DNA of 64,000 nt, taken from assembly GCA_977006965.1 (NCBI GenBank), contig OZ345373.1, forward strand, positions 682,001 through 746,000, written 5' to 3'. The notes under the pieces were generated by a model, which was not told the DNA's origin, did no database searches, and saw only the letters and a list, made by a program, of their open reading frames with translations. The first letter of the stretch is position 1; every line of letters begins with the position of its first letter. Below, one piece after another: positions 30,010-40,046 of the stretch. The stretch comes from Phymatolithon calcareum. Taxonomy: Eukaryota > Rhodophyta > Florideophyceae > Hapalidiales. The translations under genes were made by a program, and so were the position numbers.

Positions 30010-30717
30010 GTGTTTGCAGTGACTTCAGTTTACCGTTTGGACAGAACACCGTCCCCGTCGGACTACAACTCCGCCGACGAGGACGCTTTCCGCCCAGCTA
30101 CACCGCGTACCCCAAGACCCTTCGATGCCGACTCGGATTACGAAGACAAGAGCTGCCCGTCCACTCCGAGGCATCGCTCTCCGTCACCGCCGCCGTCGCC
30201 GATGGCCGTTGACCCTCCGACCGGAAAAGACAAGACACCTCCGCGTTCACGTCCGATCCCTCGCCTTCTGCCTCGTACAGCCGAGCCTCTAAGCATCCGG
30301 CTAGACAAGACGGCAAAGCGGACCGAAGAAACTCTCAACAAAGCCCGACAAGCCATCCGTCGCCTAAACACCGCTGAGCTGCCGTCGCACCCACACTACG
30401 CACGACAGCCAGTTCCCCGTCCGATTCGTCTTCTTCCGGACGCTCAAAACTTCCGGATCCAGAAGACCATCCATCGTCAGAGTCGCCGTCGTCAAGGTCG
30501 TCGTCCTGCCCCTAAGGTACTGACTTGCGAAACTTGCCAAGTCGCCCTCCCTTCCGAACACCATCGTCAAGCCCATTTGAGAGCCAAGGCGCATAAGCGC
30601 AAGGTCTCATACAAACCACAGAAGTGCAACCCTTGCGACCAAATTTTCTTCTCCCCGGAAGATTTTTCCCGCCATATCAACGGCCGTAAGCACAAAACCC
30701 TTCTATCCCGTCAGTAA
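30010..30717 (+). CDS. Extra G2 frame with two U1-type zinc fingers
   Basis: The frame lies between the primer-binding site and gag, ending 21 bp before the gag ATG. The open frame has 235 codons, but its first ATG is at 30202, giving a protein of 171 residues; use of a start further up would need a non-AUG codon. The N-terminal part is rich in Pro, Arg and Ser. Two fingers of the form C-x2-C-x12-H-x5-H lie at residues 173-195 and 206-228 of the open frame (CETC...HLRAKAH; CNPC...HINGRKH). This spacing is that of U1-type/matrin-type fingers, which bind RNA or DNA. A gene before gag is unusual for a gypsy element. Confidence 0.7.
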   Translation: MFAVTSVYRLDRTPSPSDYNSADEDAFRPATPRTPRPFDADSDYEDKSCPSTPRHRSPSPPPSPMAVDPPTGKDKTPPRSRPIPRLLPRTAEPLSIRLDKTAKRTEETLNKARQAIRRLNTAELPSHPHYARQPVPRPIRLLPDAQNFRIQKTIHRQSRRRQGRRPAPKVLTCETCQVALPSEHHRQAHLRAKAHKRKVSYKPQKCNPCDQIFFSPEDFSRHINGRKHKTLLSRQ

Positions 30718-30738
30718 ATACCGCTAGATTCTGTTGCC

Positions 30739-31512
30739 ATGGAAAATCAGCCTTCAATTCAAGACTTAGCTCAGGCCCTTACAGCCCTCCAGACTCAATT
30801 CAATAATGCACAACAGCACATCGTTGGATTAGAGAATGAGCTGGGCCAGACCAAGACCGCGCTTCAGAATGCCCAGCATCAGCTGACGACAAAGACTAAG
30901 GCACCAAAGCAGAAACTCCCGGAACCATTCAAGGGGAAATCATCCATCAAGAGCTGGACAACACACATGAACAACTACTTGGCCCGCTCTACGGATGAAG
31001 AAGCCTTCCCAATTGCGATCAGCTACCTTCAAGGTCACGCTCACGAGTGGTGGATCGTACACAAGGAGATCGAAGAAGGTCAGCGTATCTCAAACTGGAC
31101 TCAGTTGAAAGAAGCACTGATCAACCGCTTCGATACCCTGAATAAAGAAAAGATCGCTCGCGACAAGCTTGCGAAATGGAAACAGTTGAAGGACATATCA
31201 ACGTTCAACGACGGCTTCCAGCGCATTGTTCTTGACATACCCAACATTAGTGTCGAAGAACAGATCGATCGCTATACTCGCGGCCTGAAAAACTATATCT
31301 TCAAAGAACTTTGCACAAAAGAATATGAACGCCTGAACGACGTCATGCGTGATGCTGAACGAGTCGAAGCAGCACACAGCCGACTTCCGAGACCTGGAAA
31401 CACACCGAAGAACCACACAGAGAAAGGGAACCAGCCACAAAAACCAGTTCCAATGGATATTGGAAATGTCCAAATTAAGAAACTAACCGCTGAAGAGCGT
31501 GAGAATGCATGA
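30739..31512 (+). CDS. G2 gag (257 aa)
   Basis: A coiled-coil N terminus (residues about 5-50) is followed by a retrotransposon gag core (LPEPFKGKSSIKSWTTHMNN, then SYLQGHAHEWW, then LKEALINRFDTL). The zinc knuckle expected at the end lies in another phase just after the TGA at 31510-31512: it reads FLRCREKGHIAKNYPK where CCHC knuckles have Cys at both the first and last position, so it is also mutated. Two compensating frame shifts around the knuckle return to the gag phase for pol. Confidence 0.9.
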   Translation: MENQPSIQDLAQALTALQTQFNNAQQHIVGLENELGQTKTALQNAQHQLTTKTKAPKQKLPEPFKGKSSIKSWTTHMNNYLARSTDEEAFPIAISYLQGHAHEWWIVHKEIEEGQRISNWTQLKEALINRFDTLNKEKIARDKLAKWKQLKDISTFNDGFQRIVLDIPNISVEEQIDRYTRGLKNYIFKELCTKEYERLNDVMRDAERVEAAHSRLPRPGNTPKNHTEKGNQPQKPVPMDIGNVQIKKLTAEERENA

Positions 31513-34500
31513 AAGAGGGACGTTTCCTCCGCTGCCGCGAAAAAGGTCACATTGCGAAGAACTACCCAAAAGCCGCTCCACAGTACTGCAGTTCCTGAGC
31601 CAGAGCAACCGGAACCAAGAAAAGCTGAAGTTACCAAAGTCACACCACCTGAACCCCATGACACAAAAAATCCTTTCGAACCATCGACACCAAGCCTATT
31701 GATCACAAAAGCTATGTTTGCTGGAGCTCCTGCCAAAGTCCTCATCGACGACGGCGCAGAATTAAACCATTTATCTGAAGAATTCTGTCGTCGGAACAAT
31801 ATAACCACAAAGAAAGAGCCCCACAAAGCACTCATGGCCAATAACACAAGCCAAAGACTAAAATCCACAACAAAACCTCTCGTCCTCAGTATAGGAGGCT
31901 ATACTGAAAAAATTCGCTTCGCCGTTTGTCCCCTAAACTATGACATTATCTTAGGGAAAAACTGGACTACGGAACATAAAGCGATTACCAACCATTACAC
32001 CAACGAGATCAAATTCTCGTACAAAGGCAGAACCCACACCATTGTTGCCACAGATCCAAAGACAAGAAACCTAATCTCTGTTAACGCAATTACAAGAGAC
32101 TATGGAAAACAATATCCTACTTTCGCTGTGATGCTAAGGAAAGTACCTAGCTCAGACCAAGGGAATGCCGAACAAAAGAAAAATCAAGAAATTAGTAAAA
32201 TACTGAGAGAATACAAAGACGTATTTCCAGATACTCTACCCAAAGGACTCCCACCGAAACGAAGCCAAGATTTTTCTATCGACCTCAAAGACGGAAGTGT
32301 ACCCCAGAAGAAAGGACTGTATAGAATGTCTACCTCTGACCTCTAAGAGCTCAAAAGACAACTAGCAGACCTTATCGATCACGAGCTCATACAACCAAGT
32401 TCAAGCCCTTGGGGAGCACCCATCTTATTTGCAAGCAAGAAGGATGGCGGATTACGCCTATGTGTTGATTATCGAGCTCTGAACCGCTTGACGCTCAAGA
32501 GCAGCTATCCTCTACCACGCATTGATGACATATTGGACCAGCTGTCTACAGCAAAGTATTTCACAACCATCGACCTCAGAAGCGGCTATCATCAAATCAG
32601 AATCGACCCCAAGTCGGTTCCACTAACCGCATTCCGCACACGACACGGACACTACGAGTTTCGTGTCGTACCCTTTGGGCTTTGCAATTCTCCCGCTAAA
32701 TTCATGGAATTAATGAACGAAGCATTCATCGAATATTTGGATAAGTTCATTGCCATTTATCTTGATGATATCTTGATCTACAGTGACACTTGGGAAGAAC
32801 ACCTTGAACACTTGAAGAAAACTTTAGAAATTCTCCGAAAAGAGAAGCTTTACGCGAAAGTTTCAAAGTGTGTCTTTGGATCTCAACAGGTCGACCATCT
32901 CGGATTTGTCCTCAAGCAAAATGGAGTGGCCATGAACCCCCACAAGACCAAAGCTATTACAGACTGGCCAACTCCTGAATCTAAGAAAGATGTCCAATCG
33001 TTCCTTGGACTCGTCAACTATTACCGCAGATTCATCAAAAGCTGCTCCAGAATCACCAAACCTCTGACCGAACTTACAAAAAACGTACCGTTTGTATGGA
33101 CGGATGCGACTGAAAAAGCATTCAACGATTTGAAAGACTCAGTAACTTCGGCACCAGTCTTAGAAACATTCCGTGATGATCTTCCCGTCATTGTCACGAC
33201 CGATGCTTCGAAAGTAGCAATCGGAGCAGTATTAGAACAGGACGGAGCCACTGGACGTAAACCAGTAGCTTTCACGTCTCGTACACTTAATACTGCAGAA
33301 CAGAACTATGCAGCTCACGACCTAGAGCTATTAGGCATTGTCGACACTCTACGTGCTTGGCGATGCTATCTTCATGGCCGAAAATTCATAGTCCACACAG
33401 ACCATTACCCCTTACGCTACATTCAAACACAAGATCATCTCTCCAACCGACAAGTCCGTTGGTTAGAGCGCCTTGCAGAGTTTGACTTTTCTGTAATTCC
33501 TATCAAAGGCAAGTCAAATCAAGTAGCGGACGCGCTCTCCAGACAGGGTAAAGACCTCCCGACCACCGCCGAATACGCCAAAGATCTTCTCGAAAAAGTC
33601 ATAAAAAACACTGTCCAAACAAATGCAGTGTCCACTGTCTACCCTGGACCAACCATCGTTAAACAGTTGGAGTTCGAGTACGCACAAGACCCCGAGTTTA
33701 ATGAACCTTACAATGACCCCAAAGATCCGTTCAAGATTCTGGACCGCATCTTATACAGAGAAAACAAGTTTTGTGTCCCCAAAGGAAACTTTAGGTTGAA
33801 CCTCTTACACGACCACCATGCGAGCCCAAACGCCGGGCACCTTGGGGAAACAAAGACCAGACATAGAATCCAACCTTACTATTTCTGGAAAAACTTACGG
33901 AAGGACGTACACGAATACGTTAAAAGCTGCCGTATCTGTCAACAGACAAAAGCAAGAAACCACAAACCGCTTGGATTTCTACTACCAATCGACCCACCCG
34001 ACACAAAATGGACCACAATCACGATGGATTTCATTACACCTCTCCCAAAAACAAAGAATGGCCATACTGGCATTCTCAACGATGTGGACAAGCTCTCAAA
34101 AATGATTCAATTCATCCCCATCCCCGAAAAAGCAGATGCTCTAGTAATCGCCAAACTCTTCAAAGAACACATCTACAGAAACCATGGTATTCCATCCAAA
34201 ATAATATCAGACAGGGATACCATTTTTATGAGCAAGTTCTGGAAAAGCTTGTTCAAACTCCTCGGAGCAAAGATTTCGCCCTCTACTGCCTATCATCCAC
34301 AAACAGATGGACAGTCTGAAATAGCCAATAGAAAAACAGAGGAAATGATTCGAGCATTTGCAAATTTCAGAAAGAACAACTGGGACGAATTTCTTGTCGA
34401 CTTCGAAGTGGCGTACAACTCATCCATTCACAGCACTACGTTGTATACTCCATTTTACTTGAACTACGGAATTCATCCAAGAACCATCCCATTACAGACG

Positions 34501-35082
34501 CTTTCATCAAACAACCCATCCGTATCACAGTTCCTGAAAGATATACAAGACACCTCTACATTTGCAAGAGAAAACATAAGGAAAAAGAACGTCAAAATGG
34601 CAGAGTATGCCAACAAATTACGTTTGCCACACCAATTTGCAGTTGACGACAAAGTCTGGTTGTCAACAAAGAATCTGTCTCTTACGGACAGAACAGGCTC
34701 AAGAAAGCTACATCCAAAATATTGTGGCCCATTCGTGATCAGAAAGAAAATTAATGACGTTGCTTTCGCCCTAGACTTGTCTGAACCAATGAAGCAAAAA
34801 GGTATTCATGACACTTTCCACGTCAGTCTACTAAAGCCATTTGTTGAAGATACCTTCTCAAGAGACCCAGCACCCTCGCCCGCTATTCTGCTAAAGACCG
34901 GAGAGCAAGAATACGAAGTTGAAGACATTCTAGCACATCGAAAGCGTCACCGAAAAGCTGAGTTCTTAGTTAAGTGGAAAGGATATCCTGACCACGAGAA
35001 CACTTGGCAAACCGAACAAGACCTCGAGAATGCGCAAGACATCCTTCAAAACCACAAAGCATCGGGACGATGCTTCCCCTAG
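31513..35082 (+). pseudogene. G2 pol: protease, RT, RNase H, integrase, chromodomain (one stop)
   Basis: The phase equals that of gag. Protease: AKVLIDDGAELNHLS at about 31735-31780, with the catalytic D-S/T-G changed to DDG (31747-31755). A TAA stop at 32344-32346 cuts pol between the protease and the RT. RT: LPRIDDILDQL, FTTIDLRSGYHQI, VPFGLCNSPA and the catalytic YLDD at 32758-32769. RNase H: VTTDASKVAIGAVLEQD to VADALSRQ. Integrase: zinc module HHASPNAGH...CRICQQ, then core Asp in ITMDFI, Asp in IISDRDTIF and Glu in SEIANR, all intact. The C-terminal chromodomain (EYEVEDILAHRKRHRKAEFL, then VKWKGYPDHENTW) ends near 35055. From 32488 to 35082 the frame is open for 864 codons. Confidence 0.95.
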
Positions 35083-35092
35083 GAGGGAGGGA
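35081..35092 (+). other. Polypurine tract of G2
   Basis: The purine run AGGAGGGAGGGA directly precedes the 3' LTR, the position where plus-strand synthesis is primed in LTR elements. Confidence 0.85.
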
Positions 35093-35762
35093 TGTGACGA
35101 ACAGTCACTCACGTCACTCCTGTGACGTGATCAAACACCCCTTATCAGCACCAGAAACATAGTCAATCATACTCTATTCCTCCTCATTACGGTTCCTCAG
35201 TCATACGTTACACGTCACGTCACAATCTATCATACATCATGTCACTGTGACCGCGGCCAAGACCAATTACAATTACTATCCTATAATTGTATTGTAATTA
35301 CCCTAGCGTGACAGATATGTCACGTGACGCGTGACCGAAAGCAGTCGCGAGACTGTCACGCGTGACCGCGCCGCCGCTCGCTAAGAGCGCGGAGCGCTTT
35401 TGAAGAGCCTCTCTCGAGTCTATCATTTTTAGCCAAACTCCGCCTTCCATAGTTCCTCGTCTTACTCCTCATCGTTGTGACCAATGAGCAACCGCCATTG
35501 GATCCTCGACGGCTTCCTCATTGCCGAGTACTACTGCGGCCAATGATATCCTGCCATTAGTATCTCCCTCCCCCATGTTGACATTAGACCAATTGTTTTT
35601 TGCCATCTATTTGTCCCGTGTGTCTCTTCACATTAGTGTCAACACACCCCTTTGTTTAGACTCTTCACTATGGTTCTACTTCTAGTCTATATTAACCCTC
35701 CTTGACCAGCAGTCCTCAAAGTCTGGTCAACGGATCTGCCAGCTTGTGCCTTGAACCCCACA
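35093..35762 (+). repeat. 3' LTR of G2 (670 bp)
   Basis: It carries the full-length LTR sequence including the roughly 166 bp missing from the 5' LTR. It ends in CCCCACA before AGTAG. Outside that block the two LTRs differ at only a handful of positions by eye (for example CACACG/CACGCG and TATAAACC/TATTAACC), which indicates a fairly recent insertion. Confidence 0.95.
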
Positions 35763-37644
35763 AGTAGAGGTCGGATGCATCGGTAAACAAACACATGATT
35801 TTCGCTGGATCTGGGTGCTCAAGAGTTACGGCACCATGCAAAGCTTCCTTGAGAGACACAAACGCCCGTTTCTGCTACTCCTTCTATATTCCACCAGCAA
35901 GGATGATCTTTGAGACCGCTTTGCGAGTACGCTTGCCCACTTAATTTTAGATATCTTCCAATTTGCGGGCAAGTACGGCGGTGAGCTTCGTGTACTCCGG
36001 TATTGCACGACGCATCCAATTTGCTGCACACAAGAACTGATGCAGATCTGCACCTGAGATTGGGCTTGACATATCCAGGAGTGCGCTCATTCTTGAGGGG
36101 TTCAGCGTTATTCCTTGGGGCGTAAAGATTCGACCACACCACTTGACCTTGATTAGAAAAACTTCACAACTTCAAAAAATTGACGCAGCACAGAGAGAAT
36201 TTCTTTGACGGAGCGGCAACGGAACAGAAGATCATCGAGCCACTGTAGCATATTGTCGCGGAACGCTTTGCAGACTTTTTGGATGCTTGCTTGAAAATGT
36301 GCTGCGGCATTAGTTTGTCCCTGGAGCACGCGTGTAGGACTGCGAACTCTGTCAGGTGTGATGAAGCTCTGGCATTCCTAAGATTCTCGCTCAAGAGGAA
36401 GCTGCCAATATCCCTGACAGAAATACATAATTGCAAAACAGGTAGCCCCCGCGAGTTGCGTAACTGCTGCATCAATATTGGGCATGGGCCATGCCTGTGG
36501 TTCCGTCTTAGAATTTACAAGTCGTAGGTCGACTGTAAATCGAAATCCTTGTGGTCCCTCCTTTGGTACAATAAGGGGCGCAGAAGCCCAGCGACTGATC
36601 GGATTTCGTCTTATCAATCCTAGGCGCAGAAGCTCATCCATCTTATTGCGCAAGAACTCGGCCTGTGGAGGCGAGTATCGGCGCAGCTTGACACGCATAG
36701 GGGATGTTCCCGGTTTCAGCTTGATTTGCATAGGAGGAAGACGAGCAGGAGGATCTGTTCCCATCTTTGTGCGGAAAATATCACGAAACTCGCTGACGAG
36801 GCCTTCGAGCAGCATACGTTGATCTTCGGGAAATCCATTGACAATCGCATCATCGACAAGCTGTACAAGTCTAGCATTTGTATCAGCTTCGTTGTCGGCA
36901 CCGGCAATAACTTCATCATCATCATTATCACCACCTGTGATGTGATCTCCGTAAAAGGCAGGATGGGAAGTTTGACTGTTCGGGTGATTTGGTAAGCTAT
37001 GCCAGTCTGCACTTTGTGCTTCACTCGTGTCATCTTCTGAGACTTCATCGGGGGGAGATGTGTTCCCCAGCTGTTCACTCGCCCGAAGTAGAAGACTGGA
37101 CAGCCTAGAAGGGCGCAGTGGTGGCTGTTCTTCATTCATAGTGGGCACATCACACGAGGAACCAATATGGGAAAAGTCGGAATCATGGAACGTCTCACGC
37201 ACAGACGCCAGGTGTTGATCCAGGTTGAATGCAATAGATTTCAGTAGTGGACGGGACAGAAGTACTTCAGACATTGGGTGAGAGAAGACGAGGAATTCCA
37301 AATTCCTGAAACGAAACGGTCCAGTAGATGTGAACAGTGTGACAGACACGCGAGTTTGCGGTTTCCTTCGACTACCGTTGGCGAGCCTGATCCGGTTGGA
37401 CTCATTGCCAGAGACATAGAGATTGGCTGCCGGAGTGGGAGGACTTGAACGAAAACACCTACGTCGGCGCACTGCTGTAGATGCTGGTCGTCAAGGGCGG
37501 AGCAGTCGGCCCTTGTCTCGCCGTTGCCGATAACCTCAATCGTGTCGGCAAATTTGGCACTGTATCGACCCAGTCTGGTCTGCGTGGGAGGAACTTCTGC
37601 TCCAATTTCACATTAATCTTGTAACAAGGCTTTAATGCCACCAT
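35763..37644 (-). pseudogene. Old Ty3/gypsy element G1: protease and RT
   Basis: The main minus-strand frame (36378-37472) holds a protease remnant, a long acidic linker, then DLFRTKMGT-like spacer and RT start (MRVKLRRYSPPQAEFLRNKM, then NPISRWASAPLIVPKE, then FRFTVDLRLVNSKT). A frame break near 36380 leads to a phase with the catalytic LDD in LQWLDDLLF (about 36225-36250). The RT thumb follows (WCGRIFTPQGITLNPSRMSAL at about 36060-36130) and then the RNase H start (CLFTDASDLY) at the G2 junction. Several shifts and stops make it inactive. Confidence 0.85.
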
Positions 37645-37705
37645 AAGCCTTCTTATTTTCGTATTACTCCTTCAGAAGTGCTTCTTTCTCAGTCGGAGGG
37701 GTGTC

Positions 37706-38014
37706 TTAGCAATCCTTGATATAATGTCTTTTCTTGCACTTCCTGACGTGTGTTTCATCAATATCATCGATAGTAGTTGCGCACGGAAATTCGCCAAGAG
37801 CGATGAGAGAGAGCAACAGGTCTGTGTCGATTGAAGCCTTGAGAGAGATTGCGACAATAATTGACACGCTGTTATTCGCATCCGCTACATTGAGAAGGTA
37901 ATGCTCTCGTTCTCGTAGGAATGCATGAATGTTGCGACGTCCGAGTGTACGGAGCTCGGGATGCACAAGAGGTGTGAAAAGGTTCTGACGCGTGTTTGGC
38001 GTTGACTGCGCCAT
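37706..38014 (-). pseudogene. Old Ty3/gypsy element G1: gag remnant
   Basis: The frame starts MAQSTPNTRQNLF and has a gag-like helix (LREREHYLLNVADANNSVSI, then SLKASIDTDLLLSLIAL). It is only 102 residues long, with the rest of gag and its zinc knuckle deleted before the protease. The gag assignment is from position and general pattern. Confidence 0.55.
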
Positions 38015-38436
38015 AATAGGGTTGGCTGGTTCACAGAAAGCAAGTGATCACTTTTGCTCTGTTGGGCAATTAGAAGTGAGAGAGTTGAGTGTTCTCTGGT
38101 TCTTTATTCAAGACGGAGGGCATCGTCGTACTTATAGATGTACGAAGTTGCGTAAACAATGTAGATTCAAACTATAATGTGTGGAGGATTGATATGAAAC
38201 CCGGATCATGCAAGCGTGTAAATGGACACCTAATCGGGTGCTGTCCTGGAGGGAAACTCATCTGAGTACAAAGAAGGGTGAATACGTCCCGATTAGGCTG
38301 CCAACGGAAGAACTTCTTCCTGGGTTGCACGGAGCGTCGACTTCGCTCACGTAACTGTAAGATAGGACTTTGCGATGAATAGCGCCCCGTAAATAGAGCA
38401 CCTTGGCATATGGCAGTCAAATGCCAGATGCAACAG
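38015..38436. other. Leader or LTR side of G1, boundary unclear
   Basis: This should hold the leader and possibly an LTR of G1 (minus strand), but no second LTR is available to compare, because the other end of G1 is truncated. An inverted pair CCTAATCGGG (38229) and CCCGATTAGG (38289) is present. No gene is supported. Confidence 0.45.
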
Positions 38437-38632
38437 AGCACCTCCGATACAGGAACTTGGCAGAAGTACCGGTGATGAAGAAGCGGTAAGAACGTTATAC
38501 TTATTCGTTCTGTGAGCGCTCCCTTTGCTTGGCACTGCAAGCAAACAAGGAAATGTTCATCATCTACAGACCAGTGACGGAGGAGTCCGGCAAACAGAAC
38601 CCGTACTCTACAAACTGATCATTACCGACAAC

Positions 38633-38944
38633 CTATCCGCATGCTGCAAGTGAGGTCTTGTCACGAGGGCTTGCCGCTATAGAATTTTTATTGATTGGTG
38701 AGGACAGTGCAATAGATATAGCAATAAGAATCATGGCGACTACGTTGCAATAAGAATTGAAATAGAAGATGGCGAGCAATATGAAGGCAATATGTAAAAT
38801 CTGTATTATAGTCAAGATATGCGTCTGTGAATACCACTTACTCTCTTTGCAATACGTATGGCAATAAGATCGGATTCTTGCAATCGTGCTCTCATAGAAA
38901 TCTACTGCAATATATTGCCAGTGCAATATTTTGGGTACCAGCAC
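38633..38944 (-). CDS. Hydrophobic frame in 1.6-kb repeat, copy 1 (103 aa)
   Basis: The frame has one long hydrophobic stretch (LTIIQILHIAFILLAIFYFN, then NVVAMILIAISIALSS). It is open with identical length (103 codons) in copy 2. It follows the secreted frame on the same strand and could be a downstream exon of it. Many of its codons arise from ATTGC-rich DNA, so it may equally be a by-product of a motif array. No family recognised. Confidence 0.35.
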   Translation of the reverse strand: MLVPKILHWQYIAVDFYESTIARIRSYCHTYCKESKWYSQTHILTIIQILHIAFILLAIFYFNSYCNVVAMILIAISIALSSPINKNSIAASPRDKTSLAACG

Positions 38945-39225
38945 TACTACTAGCTCGGATTATGAATTAATTGTGCGAGCAGTTCGAACGTGCCGGAAGA
39001 GGCGTACTACATCCTAACAACGAGATCGACCTCGTGTGCATAAATTGCAAGCAACAGAGAACCAGAGCTGGGGACTATAGAAGCATTCGTGCATCTGGAA
39101 TAAAATGGAGAAACGTCTTTATTTCAAAGTACCATACCCTTCAGGAAGCACTCCACTGTGTAATTGGGACTCTTCACAGAACAAACACAAGTACAACGAT
39201 ATTGTCGTCAGTGAAGCTTCGCTGC

Positions 39226-39573
39226 TCATCTCGACTTGTACAGACATTCACTGAGGCGCACAGCGTCATTATACGAGATGCAGGTCTGGAAGTTCAAGTA
39301 ATCCAGCTCCCAAGAAATGGTCTCCCTGCCGCAACGCTGCAGAATTTCTCTGTGTTTGGAACTGAGACTTTTGTTCGTACAAGCTTCCAGGCGGTCCAGA
39401 CCCAAAATACCAAGACAAAGTTTGTCTGGATAACATTCCAATGTCGTGTGCCTGCTGCAATAGTGGGTAGCAGTTGGTGCGAGTTGATAAAATTTATCAA
39501 GGCAAGCAGCGTTACCAAAAATGACGAGATAGAAGAGTGAGACGATAAGCATAACCTTCTTGGTGAACTTCAT
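39226..39573 (-). CDS. Secreted eight-cysteine protein in 1.6-kb repeat, copy 1 (115 aa)
   Basis: The frame starts MKFTKKVMLIVSLFYLVIFG, a textbook signal peptide, with likely cleavage before AACLDKF. The mature part of about 92 residues has eight cysteines. Copy 2 at 63137-63475 keeps the start, the signal peptide and all eight cysteines despite some 15 amino-acid changes; the only indel between them within the frame is 3 nt. The last codons differ (SECLYKSR against SECLYK) because one base makes a stop in copy 2. I recognise no family. Confidence 0.6.
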   Translation of the reverse strand: MKFTKKVMLIVSLFYLVIFGNAACLDKFYQLAPTATHYCSRHTTLECYPDKLCLGILGLDRLEACTNKSLSSKHREILQRCGRETISWELDYLNFQTCISYNDAVRLSECLYKSR

Positions 39574-39894
39574 TGTGAAAGTTTTGACTTCACAGACGTT
39601 GTGTTTGATCGAGAATGTCTAAGGATGTCATGGCGATCCATCTTAAGTATCCTGTCGGCGCAAGAAATTCCTGGGTGAGACATAAATTTTCAATATGTGT
39701 ACACGCGCTGCATGTGCTGTATGCAAATGTCGCAAGCACTGCAAAAATGCCTCAAGAAAAGGTGTGGCACTGGTGTTATCATATTCAGAAATTTTCAAAT
39801 AAATTCCAATAAGTTTCTATTTTTCTGCTTCCAATTCCGCACCCTCTGTCGAGACAGGGAAATACAAGGAAGGTGGAAACTCCTCTTTTCCTCT

Positions 39895-39935
39895 GCGGTA
39901 CTCGCAATCTACATCATGTAGATTACGAGTAACGC
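39895..39935. repeat. Hairpin at the right end of 1.6-kb repeat, copy 1
   Basis: Two 20-bp arms (GCGGTACTCGCAATCTACAT and its complement with two mismatches) surround a single base. Copy 2 has the perfect version at 63797-63837. Confidence 0.85.
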
Positions 39936-40046
39936 GAGCCGCTATCACACGCACTTGGGTGGGTGTGCACTGCAGTTATGCATCTGTGCAGCGAATCGTG
40001 CAAGGTTCTATGATATTGTACGTGTACGAGTTTGGTGGACTGCATG

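Larger units (their letters stand above)
29368..35762 (+). mobile_element. Ty3/gypsy chromovirus G2, full length with LTRs
   Basis: The element is bounded by LTRs that start TGTGACGAACAGTCACTCAC and end GAACCCCACA. It is flanked by AGTAG at 29363-29367 and 35763-35767, a 5-bp target duplication. Inside are a primer-binding site, an extra zinc-finger frame, gag, protease, RT, RNase H, integrase and a chromodomain, then a purine tract. It lies inside element G1 on the opposite strand. The order RT-RNase H-integrase plus the chromodomain defines a chromovirus. Confidence 0.95.
38437..40046 (+). repeat. 1.6-kb dispersed repeat, copy 1
   Basis: The stretch from AGCACCTCCGATACAGGAAC to GACTGCATG recurs in the same orientation at 62340-63947 with a low level of substitutions and small indels. 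Neither copy shows a clear target duplication. On the minus strand it carries a secreted-type frame (39226-39573) and a hydrophobic frame (38633-38944); near the right end it carries a perfect-type hairpin. Its middle is full of TTGCAATA-like words, reminiscent of subterminal motifs of DNA transposons. Confidence 0.9.

Noticed and set aside
31293-31868. A 191-codon minus-strand frame over the gag-protease region of G2
   Set aside because: It is an antisense shadow of gag and protease.
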